Shown here one piece after another: positions 16,576 to 23,891 of a stretch of DNA of 64,000 bases (position 1 is the stretch's first letter; every line of letters begins with the position of its first letter). Both the position numbers and the translations under genes were made by a program. Location: assembly GCA_910579425.1 (NCBI GenBank), contig CAJTVL010000015.1, positions 1 through 64,000 of the forward strand, written 5' to 3'. The notes under the pieces were generated by a model that was not told the origin of the DNA, did not search any database, and saw nothing but the letters and a program-made list of their open reading frames with translations. This stretch comes from an uncultured Lachnospiraceae bacterium. GTDB taxonomy: Bacteria; Bacillota; Clostridia; Lachnospirales; Lachnospiraceae.

Positions 16576-17601
16576 TCAGCTTTCTTCCATCGTTATTTTT
16601 TCTTTTATTTTTTGATTGATATTCTGTTCTGTGAATGTAATACACTGCAGAATAGAATTTTTAATCTCAACTGCCGTGGAGCTTCCGTGGGTCTTCACCA
16701 CAAGCCCCTTAAGGCCCAGCATGGGGGCTCCCCCATATTGTTCCAGATCAAAAGCTTTTAATGTATTTTTGAGAGCAGGTTTTACCAAAAGCGCGCCGAT
16801 CTTGCTGCGCAGAGAGGTCATCATCCCTTCTTTCACTTTCTTGATCAAGGTGCCCCCTACGCCCTCATACATCTTCAAAATCACATTTCCGACAAAAGCC
16901 TCGCAGACTACCACGTCCGCCCTGCCCGCGGGAATATCTCTTGCCTCGATACTTCCGATAAAGTTAATATCAGGGCAGGTTTTGAGAAGAGGGTAGGTTT
17001 CCTTCACCAGGGCGTTTCCCTTCTCCTCCTCCGCGCCGATATTTACAATACCGACCCTGGGATTCCTGACTCCCATGACGCTCTCCATATAAACGGCGCC
17101 CATTTTCGCAAACTGTACCAGATGGGAAGGCCTTGCGTCCACATTGGCCCCGCAGTCAATCAAAAGCGCGCAGCCCTTTTCGGTGGGGATTAAAGGGGCA
17201 AGAGGCGGTCTTTCCACGCCCTTGATCCTTCCCACTATAATCTGCCCTCCCACAAGGGTAGCCCCTGTGCTCCCTGCCGAAACATAAGCGTCACACTGCC
17301 CCTCCTTCACCATGGTAAGGGCCTTCACAATGGAAGAATCTTTCTTTTTGCGGATTGCCATTACCGGCGGTTCCGCTGTCTCTATAATTTCGGAAGCAGG
17401 AACCACTTCCACCTGCTTTTCATTGTATGTATACCCGGAAAGTTCACGGCGGATGACCTCCTCCTGCCCGGTTAAGAATACCTTCACATGGCTGTTCTCA
17501 TTCACCGCTTCCACTGCGCCTTTCACAATTTCCTTCGGTGCATGATCCCCGCCCATGGCATCCACTGCCACATTTACAAACTCTGCCATTTCTCCTCGCA
17601 T
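16576..17601 (-). CDS. plsX: Phosphate acyltransferase PlsX
   Basis: PlsX converts acyl-ACP to acyl-phosphate for phospholipid synthesis. Family features are [19 protein letters not shown] at the N-terminus, [34 protein letters not shown] and the C-terminal [19 protein letters not shown]. The ATG at 17601 has CGGAGAG at 7 bases; a second ATG at 17589 ([14 protein letters not shown]) is close to the family start but has its AGGAG only two bases away. Either gives a normal length of about 340 residues. It begins a transcript with its own promoter. Confidence 0.95.
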   Translation of the reverse strand: MRGEMAEFVNVAVDAMGGDHAPKEIVKGAVEAVNENSHVKVFLTGQEEVIRRELSGYTYNEKQVEVVPASEIIETAEPPVMAIRKKKDSSIVKALTMVKEGQCDAYVSAGSTGATLVGGQIIVGRIKGVERPPLAPLIPTEKGCALLIDCGANVDARPSHLVQFAKMGAVYMESVMGVRNPRVGIVNIGAEEEKGNALVKETYPLLKTCPDINFIGSIEARDIPAGRADVVVCEAFVGNVILKMYEGVGGTLIKKVKEGMMTSLRSKIGALLVKPALKNTLKAFDLEQYGGAPMLGLKGLVVKTHGSSTAVEIKNSILQCITFTEQNINQKIKEKITMEES

Positions 17602-17665
17602 TCTGCCGCTCTCCGGGCGGCTCACTTTCTCTTACAAAAAACGCGTTTTCCACACGTACATTTTT

Positions 17666-17694
17666 ACTATACTAGACCACATAACAAAAATCAA
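17666..17694 (-). promoter_or_regulatory. Sigma-A promoter of plsX-acpP
   Basis: The minus strand shows TTGATT, a 17-base spacer and TATAGT, located 65 bases upstream of the plsX start and downstream of the rpmF terminator. No FapR-type operator was recognised. Confidence 0.7.
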
Positions 17695-17729
17695 GAGTAA
17701 GTTGCGAAATCCTCTGCCACCTGAAAAGC

Positions 17730-17757
17730 AAAAAAGCAACCCTTCCGGATTGCTTTG
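17730..17757 (-). terminator. Intrinsic terminator after rpmF
   Basis: On the minus strand AAAGCAATCC, loop GGAA, then GGGTTGCTTTTTT forms a stem with a T run, 25 bases downstream of the rpmF stop codon. It separates the yceD-rpmF transcript from plsX. Confidence 0.8.
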
Positions 17758-17781
17758 TTTCTGGCGGGTACTTCCCATTGT

Positions 17782-17961
17782 TTAGTCAACGCTGATGATT
17801 TCTTTCTTGTTGTAAGAACCACATGCCTTACATACTCTGTGAGGCACCATCAATGTGCCGCATTTGCTGCACTTCACCAATGTGGGAGCGCTCATCTTCC
17901 AGTTTGCTCTTCTTTTGTCTCTTCTGGCTTTTGAAGATTTATTCTTAGGACAAATAGACAT
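17782..17961 (-). CDS. rpmF: 50S ribosomal protein L32
   Basis: A 59-residue large-subunit protein. It starts MSICPKNKSSKARRDKRRANW and carries a zinc ribbon CSKCGTLMVPHRVCKACG (C-x2-C, 9 residues, C-x2-C), the zinc-binding form of L32. It ends NKKEIISVD. The gene lies two bases downstream of the yceD stop codon, the near-universal yceD-rpmF pair, and its start follows GGAGGTG. It is short but unambiguous. Confidence 0.97.
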   Translation of the reverse strand: MSICPKNKSSKARRDKRRANWKMSAPTLVKCSKCGTLMVPHRVCKACGSYNKKEIISVD

Positions 17962-17963
17962 CG

Positions 17964-18485
17964 TTACACCTCCTTATTTGCATTGAAAATATCTTTAATA
18001 GCCGCCATTCTGGGGTCCGGAACAAAGGTATCGCATCCGCAGTCCCCGTCATTTAAGTTGTGCCCGCACTTTTTGCAGATTCCCTTGCAATCCGGCCTGC
18101 ACAACACCTTAACAGGCATATTAATCAGGATTTCATTCTTTACAAAAGCTTCCGCATCCAGTTCATACCCATGCACAAAGCTCTGCTCGTCCGCTTCCTC
18201 CGGCCCAAGCGCCTCCGGTGAAAAGAGCTCCTGTGAAAAGGAAATCTCCAAAGGCTCCTTCACTGTCCGCAGACAGCGGTCGCAGGGAATTTCCATCACC
18301 AGCCTCATGTGTCCCTCTAAGAGAACCTTTCCTCTGCCAATATTGGAAAACTCCATAGCAAGCGGAGACTTCTCGCAAATCCGATAGTCGCTTCCCATGT
18401 AGGAAAATTCGTCCAGCTCTGCCTGCAAACTTTCTCTTCTGTCTTTTCCCTCAGATGTAAACACATCCGTCAGATTAATCATCAT
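17964..18485 (-). CDS. yceD: YceD family protein (DUF177)
   Basis: A 173-residue protein of the YceD family, linked to rRNA/ribosome biogenesis by its constant pairing with rpmF; in plants the homologue aids 23S rRNA accumulation. The core contains MEIPCDRCLRTVKEPLEI and two further cysteine pairs (CRPDCKGICKKCGHNL, CGC), suggesting metal binding. The ATG at 18485 or the next ATG at 18482 follows GGGGTGAT; the frame upstream (to 18581) is open but overlaps the promoter and is unlikely to be translated. Confidence 0.9.
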   Translation of the reverse strand: MMINLTDVFTSEGKDRRESLQAELDEFSYMGSDYRICEKSPLAMEFSNIGRGKVLLEGHMRLVMEIPCDRCLRTVKEPLEISFSQELFSPEALGPEEADEQSFVHGYELDAEAFVKNEILINMPVKVLCRPDCKGICKKCGHNLNDGDCGCDTFVPDPRMAAIKDIFNANKEV

Positions 18486-18580
18486 AAAGACATCACCCCG
18501 CTGCGGCAGATGGCTTATCGCAATAAGCGCCCGCTCTTTGATACATGACCTGAATCTATGCTTAACCGCACACTTAAACA

Positions 18581-18609
18581 AGTATAATCGCGCCTGTGCT
18601 TTTTGTCAA
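18581..18609 (-). promoter_or_regulatory. Sigma-A promoter of yceD-rpmF
   Basis: The minus strand has consensus TTGACA, a 17-base spacer and TATACT, about 95 bases before the yceD start. It lies directly after the ackA stop codon, so yceD-rpmF can be expressed independently of pta-ackA. Confidence 0.82.
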
Positions 18610-18627
18610 GAGCTGTAGAAATTATTT

Positions 18628-19830
18628 TTATACCAGCGCCGCCGTCTCCCTCGCAATAGCCAGCTCTTCGTTGGTAGGGATCACCAGTACCTTCGTGGCG
18701 CTCTCAGGAGTGGATATGACAATCTCCTCTCCCCTCTTTGCATTGGCATCCTCATCCAGGATAATTCCCAGATAGCCCAGATAGGAAGAGATCATGGTCC
18801 TGATAAAAGGGCTGTTCTCCCCGATTCCCGCGGTAAAGCAGATGGCATCTGCCCCGTTCATGGCCGCGGTGTATGCGCCGATGTATTTCGCCACACGGTA
18901 GGCAAAGGTCTGCATGGTGCGGATGGCAAATGCCTCTCCTGCACGGTATGCCTTCTCCAGATCTCTGAAATCCGAGGAAAAACCGCCGGACATGCCGAAA
19001 ACGCCGGACTCCTTGTTGAGTACGTTTAGAATTTCCTGCACGGTCTTATTTTCTTTGTTACACAAAAATTCAATGATGGCAGGGTCAATGTCGCCCGAAC
19101 GGGTTCCCATGATCAGTCCCTCCAAAGGGGTAAGCCCCATGGAGGTGTCCACGCACTTACCGTTTTTCACTGCGGAAACGCTTGCGCCGTTGCCCAGATG
19201 GCACACGATAATCTTCAGAGCGCCGTAATCCTTTCCCAGCACGTCCGCAGCCCGGCGGGACACGTAAGAATGGCTGGTTCCGTGAAAGCCGTATCTGCGC
19301 ACCTTGTAATCCTCATAATAGCGGTAGGGAAGGCCGTAAAGGAAAGCCTCCTGGGGCATGGTCTGATGGAATGCCGTGTCAAAAACCGCCACCATGGGCG
19401 TCTTGGGCATCAGCTCCTGGCAGGCCCTGATCCCGATGAGATTGGCGGGATTATGCAGGGGCGCCAGGTCGTTACACTCTTCAATGGCCTTTATCACCTC
19501 GTCTGTAATCAGAGTGGAGGCTGCAAAGTTCTCGCCCCCATGTACGATTCTGTGTCCTACTGCCCCGATCTCATCAAGGCTTTCTACCACGCCTTTGTCC
19601 TGATCTGCCAAAGCGTCCAGCACAAGGCGGATGGCCGATCTGTGATCCTCCATGGGAGTTTTCACCTCGTATTTCTCCCCTCCTGCCGGCGTGTAAGTCA
19701 TCTGACTTCCTTCAATACCGATTCTCTCGCAGAGCCCTTTTGCGATCACTTCTTCGGATGAAGAGTTAATCAGCTGAAACTTAAGAGAAGAGCTGCCGCA
19801 GTTTATTACCAGAACATTGATGTCTTTCAT
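18628..19830 (-). CDS. ackA: Acetate kinase
   Basis: Interconverts acetyl phosphate plus ADP with acetate plus ATP, the energy-conserving last step of acetate fermentation. The 400-residue protein starts MKDINVLVINCGSSSLKFQL and shows VGHRIVHGGENF, FDTAFHQTMP, YGFHGTSHSYVS, CHLGNGASVSAV and FTAGIGENSP, all acetokinase family signatures. The start follows GGAGG at 11 bases. It follows pta by about 45 bases in one operon. Confidence 0.98.
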   Translation of the reverse strand: MKDINVLVINCGSSSLKFQLINSSSEEVIAKGLCERIGIEGSQMTYTPAGGEKYEVKTPMEDHRSAIRLVLDALADQDKGVVESLDEIGAVGHRIVHGGENFAASTLITDEVIKAIEECNDLAPLHNPANLIGIRACQELMPKTPMVAVFDTAFHQTMPQEAFLYGLPYRYYEDYKVRRYGFHGTSHSYVSRRAADVLGKDYGALKIIVCHLGNGASVSAVKNGKCVDTSMGLTPLEGLIMGTRSGDIDPAIIEFLCNKENKTVQEILNVLNKESGVFGMSGGFSSDFRDLEKAYRAGEAFAIRTMQTFAYRVAKYIGAYTAAMNGADAICFTAGIGENSPFIRTMISSYLGYLGIILDEDANAKRGEEIVISTPESATKVLVIPTNEELAIARETAALV

Positions 19831-19875
19831 GTCGTCTGTAACCTCCAAATTGATTAAAATACCTGTTAATTAGTG

Positions 19876-20877
19876 TTACTGTAACTGCGCCTGCACTGCC
19901 GTCAGCGCAACCACGCCTACGATGTCCTGCCAGGAACAGCCTCTTGAAAGGTCGTTGACCGGCTTGGCGATTCCCTGAAGCATAGGGCCGTAGGCTTCTG
20001 CCTTTGCCAGTCTCTGCACCAGCTTATAGCCGATATTTCCGCAGTCCAGATTAGGGAAAATCAGCACGTTTGCTTTACCTGCCACCTCGCTGCCGGGAGA
20101 TTTGGACTTGGCAACCGAGGGCACCAGAGCGGCGTCTAACTGCAGCTCTCCGTCCAAGGTAAGGTGTGGATATTCCTCATGGGCAATCCTGGTAGCCTCC
20201 ACCACCTTGTCCACCAGCTCATGTTTGGCGCTTCCCTTGGTGGAATGGGAAAGCATGGCGATCACAGGCTTTGTCCCTACAAGGCTCTTAAAGCTCTTGG
20301 CGGAGGTATCCGCTATGGCCGCCAGTTCTTCTGCCGTAGGATCCTGATTCAAGCCGCAGTCCGCAAAGAGGAAGGTTCCGTTATCACCAAACTCGCAGTC
20401 CGGCACGCACATCAGGAAAAAGCCGGACACCAGCTTTACGCCGGGAGCCGTCTTTAAAATCTGCAGCGCCGGGCGAAGGGTATCCGCCGTGGCATGGCAG
20501 GCCCCTGCCACCATACCGTCCGCATCGTTGGCCTTCACCATGATAACGCCGAAGGTGAGATAATCGCTGAGCAGGATCTCCCTTGCCTTCTCCGGCGTCA
20601 TGCCCTTATTCTTTCTGGTTTCGTAGAGCAGTTCCACATAATGATCCAGCTTATCGCTGTTTTCAGGATTGATAATCTGAACGCCGTCCAGCTCGATTTC
20701 AAGCCAGGTAGCGCCGTCCATGATCTTCTCCTCGTTCCCGATCATGATAATATCCGCTATCCTTTCCTGCACGATGTTGGCCGCTGCAATCAGAGTCCTC
20801 TTATCCGTAGTTTCCGGCAGAACAATCGTTTTTCTGTCCGCCCTTGCCTTGTCCTTAATCACGTCAATGTATGACAT
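19876..20877 (-). CDS. pta: Phosphate acetyltransferase
   Basis: Converts acetyl-CoA and phosphate to acetyl phosphate. The 333-residue short-form Pta has KTIVLPETTDKRTLIAA, DGMVAGACHATADTLRPALQ, SGFFLMCVPD, ADCGLNQDPTAEELA, and NVLIFPNLDCGNIGYKLVQR. It lacks the N-terminal regulatory domains of enterobacterial Pta. The start follows AAAGGAGAAAGGGG. With ackA it forms the acetate pathway; a strong promoter lies upstream. Confidence 0.97.
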   Translation of the reverse strand: MSYIDVIKDKARADRKTIVLPETTDKRTLIAAANIVQERIADIIMIGNEEKIMDGATWLEIELDGVQIINPENSDKLDHYVELLYETRKNKGMTPEKAREILLSDYLTFGVIMVKANDADGMVAGACHATADTLRPALQILKTAPGVKLVSGFFLMCVPDCEFGDNGTFLFADCGLNQDPTAEELAAIADTSAKSFKSLVGTKPVIAMLSHSTKGSAKHELVDKVVEATRIAHEEYPHLTLDGELQLDAALVPSVAKSKSPGSEVAGKANVLIFPNLDCGNIGYKLVQRLAKAEAYGPMLQGIAKPVNDLSRGCSWQDIVGVVALTAVQAQLQ

Positions 20878-20929
20878 ACCCCTTTCTCCTTTCATACCCC
20901 ATAATGGCTTTCGTTATATTATTAAAAAA

Positions 20930-20958
20930 ATTATAGCTTATTTCGCTTTTTGCAACAA
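20930..20958 (-). promoter_or_regulatory. Sigma-A promoter of pta-ackA
   Basis: The minus strand reads TTGTTG, a 17-base spacer and a perfect TATAAT, about 50 bases before the pta start. It is back-to-back with the tmcAL promoter in the same intergenic region. Confidence 0.75.
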
Positions 20959-21005
20959 GTATATCCTTCCAAAATTTTGTACAAATTGAAATACAAATTT
21001 GCCTG

Positions 21006-21034
21006 TTCAAAGGTTTTATGATACATTTTATAAT
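21006..21034 (+). promoter_or_regulatory. Candidate promoter of tmcAL
   Basis: TTCAAA, a 17-base spacer and TATAAT lie 32 bases before the tmcAL start. The -35 box matches only four of six consensus positions; the -10 box is perfect. Confidence 0.6.
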
Positions 21035-21065
21035 AAATTAACCCTGAAACATGAAAGGATATTTT

Positions 21066-22340
21066 ATGAAGACTGCAGCCGTCATCGCTGAATACAATCC
21101 CTTCCACAACGGCCACCGCTACCAGCTTGAACAGACAAGGCTCAAGACCGGTGCGGATTTTTTCCTGATTATTATGAGCGGTGATTTCGTCCAGCGGGGA
21201 GCGCCTGCCTTTGCCGATAAATACCTGCGTACCAGGCTGGCCCTTCTTGGCGGGGCCCATGCGGTCATCGAGCTTCCGTCCCTCTATGCCGCATCCAGCG
21301 CGGAATTCTTCGCCCAGGGGGCGGTAACTTTGTTGGAACAGCTCCATACCGCAGACCTTCTCTCCTTCGGAAGCGAGTGCGGGGAGCTTTCTCTTTTTAC
21401 CTTTTGCGCCCGTCTCCTTATCCAAAAGCAGGAGGAGACGCAGTCTTTGATTCATACTTATTTAAAAGAGGGCTGCTCCTACCCTGCCGCCCGTGCAAAG
21501 GCAGTCTCCCGGCTTCTTTCTCTGACCGGCACCGGCGACTTTTCTCCTGACCAAATCGCCGCCCTTTTTTCCTCCCCCAACAATATCCTGGGAACGGAAT
21601 ACTGCAAGGCTCTTCTGGCCTGCGGGAGTTCGATCCGCCCCTTTACCGTAAAGCGGGAGGGAATGGGCTATCATGACACCCTGCCGGGCACTTCTCCATG
21701 CACTTATATTTCCGCTTCCGCCCTCCGGGAAATGCTTGCAAAAGGCTCCCCGGGTTCAGAATACATGGAGCATGGCGCCTGGAAAGAGTTAAGCGGCGAA
21801 CTGGCTCTTTATCCCTTTGTCTGTGAGGAGGCCTTCTCCAAAATGCTTCACTATAAGCTCCTTGGTGAGCAGGAAAAGGGCTATTGCGAATACCTGGACT
21901 GCACTCCATCCCTGTCCGACAAAATCCGCAAAAACCTTCCTCTGTTTGAAGGCTTTTGCGCCTTTTGCCATTTGCTCAAATCCAGAGAACTGACCTACAC
22001 CCGGATCAGCCGTGTGCTGATGCATATTCTGCTGGATATAAAGACCCGAGAGGCCTTCCGAACCCCCTTTTGCGAAAGAACTCTACCCGTCCCCTATGCC
22101 AGACTTTTGGGCTTTCGAAAGAGCGCGGCGCCTCTGCTCTCGGCCCTGCGCAAAAACAGCTCCATCCCCATAATTTCCAAACTGGCAGACGCCCGGGGGC
22201 TCCTGGATGACCATGCCTTTGAGCTTCTGAAACAGGACATTTACTGTGCGGATGTCTACGAAGCGGCCCGGCCCAGAGCCCCCGGCGCACCTTTGCACAA
22301 TGAGTGGAAGCGTTCTCCCGTTGTAATAGACGATCAGTAG
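21066..22340 (+). CDS. tmcAL: tRNA(Met) cytidine acetate ligase TmcAL
   Basis: TmcAL (formerly YlbM) activates acetate with ATP and makes N4-acetylcytidine at the wobble position of elongator tRNA(Met). The N-terminal HIGH-type nucleotidyltransferase motif is visible in AVIAEYNPFHNGHRYQLEQ, followed by LIIMSGDFVQRGAPA and ELPSLYAASSAEFFAQGAV. The 424-residue length is typical. The ATG at 21066 is preceded by AAAGGA at 6 bases. It is divergent from pta-ackA, whose end product is acetate. The neighbourhood matches the ylbM-yceD-rpmF block of Bacillus. Confidence 0.93.
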   Translation: MKTAAVIAEYNPFHNGHRYQLEQTRLKTGADFFLIIMSGDFVQRGAPAFADKYLRTRLALLGGAHAVIELPSLYAASSAEFFAQGAVTLLEQLHTADLLSFGSECGELSLFTFCARLLIQKQEETQSLIHTYLKEGCSYPAARAKAVSRLLSLTGTGDFSPDQIAALFSSPNNILGTEYCKALLACGSSIRPFTVKREGMGYHDTLPGTSPCTYISASALREMLAKGSPGSEYMEHGAWKELSGELALYPFVCEEAFSKMLHYKLLGEQEKGYCEYLDCTPSLSDKIRKNLPLFEGFCAFCHLLKSRELTYTRISRVLMHILLDIKTREAFRTPFCERTLPVPYARLLGFRKSAAPLLSALRKNSSIPIISKLADARGLLDDHAFELLKQDIYCADVYEAARPRAPGAPLHNEWKRSPVVIDDQ

Positions 22341-22368
22341 ATGTAGCAACACAATTTCTGTCTTTTCC

Positions 22369-22397
22369 TTGTAATTCTGCCTATGATATTGTATAAT
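22369..22397 (+). promoter_or_regulatory. Sigma-A promoter of uxaC
   Basis: TTGTAA, a 17-base spacer and perfect TATAAT lie between the tmcAL stop and uxaC, about 58 bases upstream of the uxaC start. No obvious operator palindrome was seen around it. Confidence 0.75.
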
Positions 22398-22454
22398 TTT
22401 AATTAATTTTTGGCAGAAAAAACTACGAAACGTAAAAACAAGGAGGATTTAGAA

Positions 22455-23861
22455 ATGAAAGCATTTATGGATAAGGATTTCCTTTTATCCACTCCCACTG
22501 CCCAGACCCTGTATCACGAATACGCGGAAAAGACCCCGATTCTGGACTACCATTGCCATATCAATCCAAAGGAAATTGCCGAGGACCGCAGGTTTGAGAA
22601 TATCACTCAGGTATGGCTCGGGGGCGACCATTATAAATGGCGTTTCCTGCGCTCCTGTGGCGTGGAGGAACGCTACATCACAGGGGATGCCTCAGATAAG
22701 GAAAAATTCTTAAAATGGGCTGAGGTCATTGGAAAGGCCATCGGAAATCCCCTCTATCACTGGAGCCATTTAGAGCTGCAAAGATACTTTGGCTATACCG
22801 GAGCCCTCAACAAAAAAACGGCTGAGGAAGTCTGGGAGCTGTGCAATGCCAGGCTGGCAGACCCTTCCATGAGCGCCCGCAATCTCATCCGTCAGTCCAA
22901 TGTAACCTTAGTCTGCACTACGGACGATCCGGTGGATTCTTTGGAATGGCATGCCGCCATTGCCGCCGATGAGAGTTTTGACGTCCAGGTGCTTCCTGCC
23001 TGGCGTCCCGACAAGGCCATGAACATAGAAAAGCCCGATTATACGGACTATATCGCGAAATTGTCAGAGGTAAGCGGCATCCCCATCGGTTCCTTTGCCG
23101 ATTTGAAAGCCGCCCTGGTTAAAAGAATGGACTTCTTCGCCTCCATGGGGTGCAGCGTTTCCGACCACGGTCTCGAGGCTGTCATGTATGCCCCCGCCGC
23201 TGTGGAAGAAATAGAGGCTATATTCAGGAAGAGACTTTCCGGTTCCGCCCTCACCCGTGAGGAAGAGCTGAAATTCAAGACAGCGTTCCTGCTCTTTGTG
23301 GGAAGCGAATACCAGAAACGGAACTGGGTAATGCAGCTCCACTTTGGCTGCAAGCGGGACAACAACAAACCCGTGTACCGCAAACTTGGGCCTGATACCG
23401 GCTTTGACTGTATCAACAGCGATACCCCTTCCGCACCCCTGGCCGATTTCCTGAACGCTCTGGAAGAGGCTGGCGGACTTCCCAAGACCATCCTCTACAG
23501 CTTGAACCCTAACGACAACGAAGCCATCGGCACAATCATCGGCTGTTTCCAGACCTCTGAGGCCGTAGGCAAGATTCAGCAGGGAAGCGCATGGTGGTTC
23601 AATGATCACAAAATCGGCATGGAAAATCAAATGCTCTCCCTTGCCAACCTTGGAAACCTTTCGGGATTTGTGGGAATGCTTACGGACTCCAGAAGCTTTT
23701 TATCTTATACAAGGCATGAATACTTCCGCAGAATTCTCTGCAATTTGATCGGCAACCTGGTAGAGAACGGGGAATTCCCGGCAGACATGGATATTTTGTC
23801 GGAAATCGTAAAAGATATTTCCTATTACAATGCCGTAAGATACTTTGGTTTTCAGCTCTAA
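22455..23861 (+). CDS. uxaC: Glucuronate isomerase (uronate isomerase)
   Basis: Isomerises D-glucuronate to D-fructuronate and D-galacturonate to D-tagaturonate, the entry step to hexuronate breakdown. The 468-residue amidohydrolase-like protein has the metal-binding start ILDYHCHINPKEIAEDR (His33, His35), VTLVCTTDDPVDSLEWH, VLPAWRPDKAMNI, QLHFGCKRDNN and GSAWWFNDHKIGM. The ATG at 22455 has AAGGAGG at 8 bases; the frame continues 15 codons upstream without a better site. It stands alone here: no uxuA, uxuB or kdg genes are adjacent. Confidence 0.96.
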   Translation: MKAFMDKDFLLSTPTAQTLYHEYAEKTPILDYHCHINPKEIAEDRRFENITQVWLGGDHYKWRFLRSCGVEERYITGDASDKEKFLKWAEVIGKAIGNPLYHWSHLELQRYFGYTGALNKKTAEEVWELCNARLADPSMSARNLIRQSNVTLVCTTDDPVDSLEWHAAIAADESFDVQVLPAWRPDKAMNIEKPDYTDYIAKLSEVSGIPIGSFADLKAALVKRMDFFASMGCSVSDHGLEAVMYAPAAVEEIEAIFRKRLSGSALTREEELKFKTAFLLFVGSEYQKRNWVMQLHFGCKRDNNKPVYRKLGPDTGFDCINSDTPSAPLADFLNALEEAGGLPKTILYSLNPNDNEAIGTIIGCFQTSEAVGKIQQGSAWWFNDHKIGMENQMLSLANLGNLSGFVGMLTDSRSFLSYTRHEYFRRILCNLIGNLVENGEFPADMDILSEIVKDISYYNAVRYFGFQL

Positions 23862-23891
23862 AAAGGCGGCCTGCGGGCCGCCCCTTTTTTT
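23862..23891. terminator. Bidirectional terminator between uxaC and the solute-binding lipoprotein gene
   Basis: GGCGGCC, loop TGCG, GGCCGCC is followed by TTTTTTT on the plus strand and preceded by AAAA (TTTT on the minus strand). Both convergent genes end within or next to it. Confidence 0.85.
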
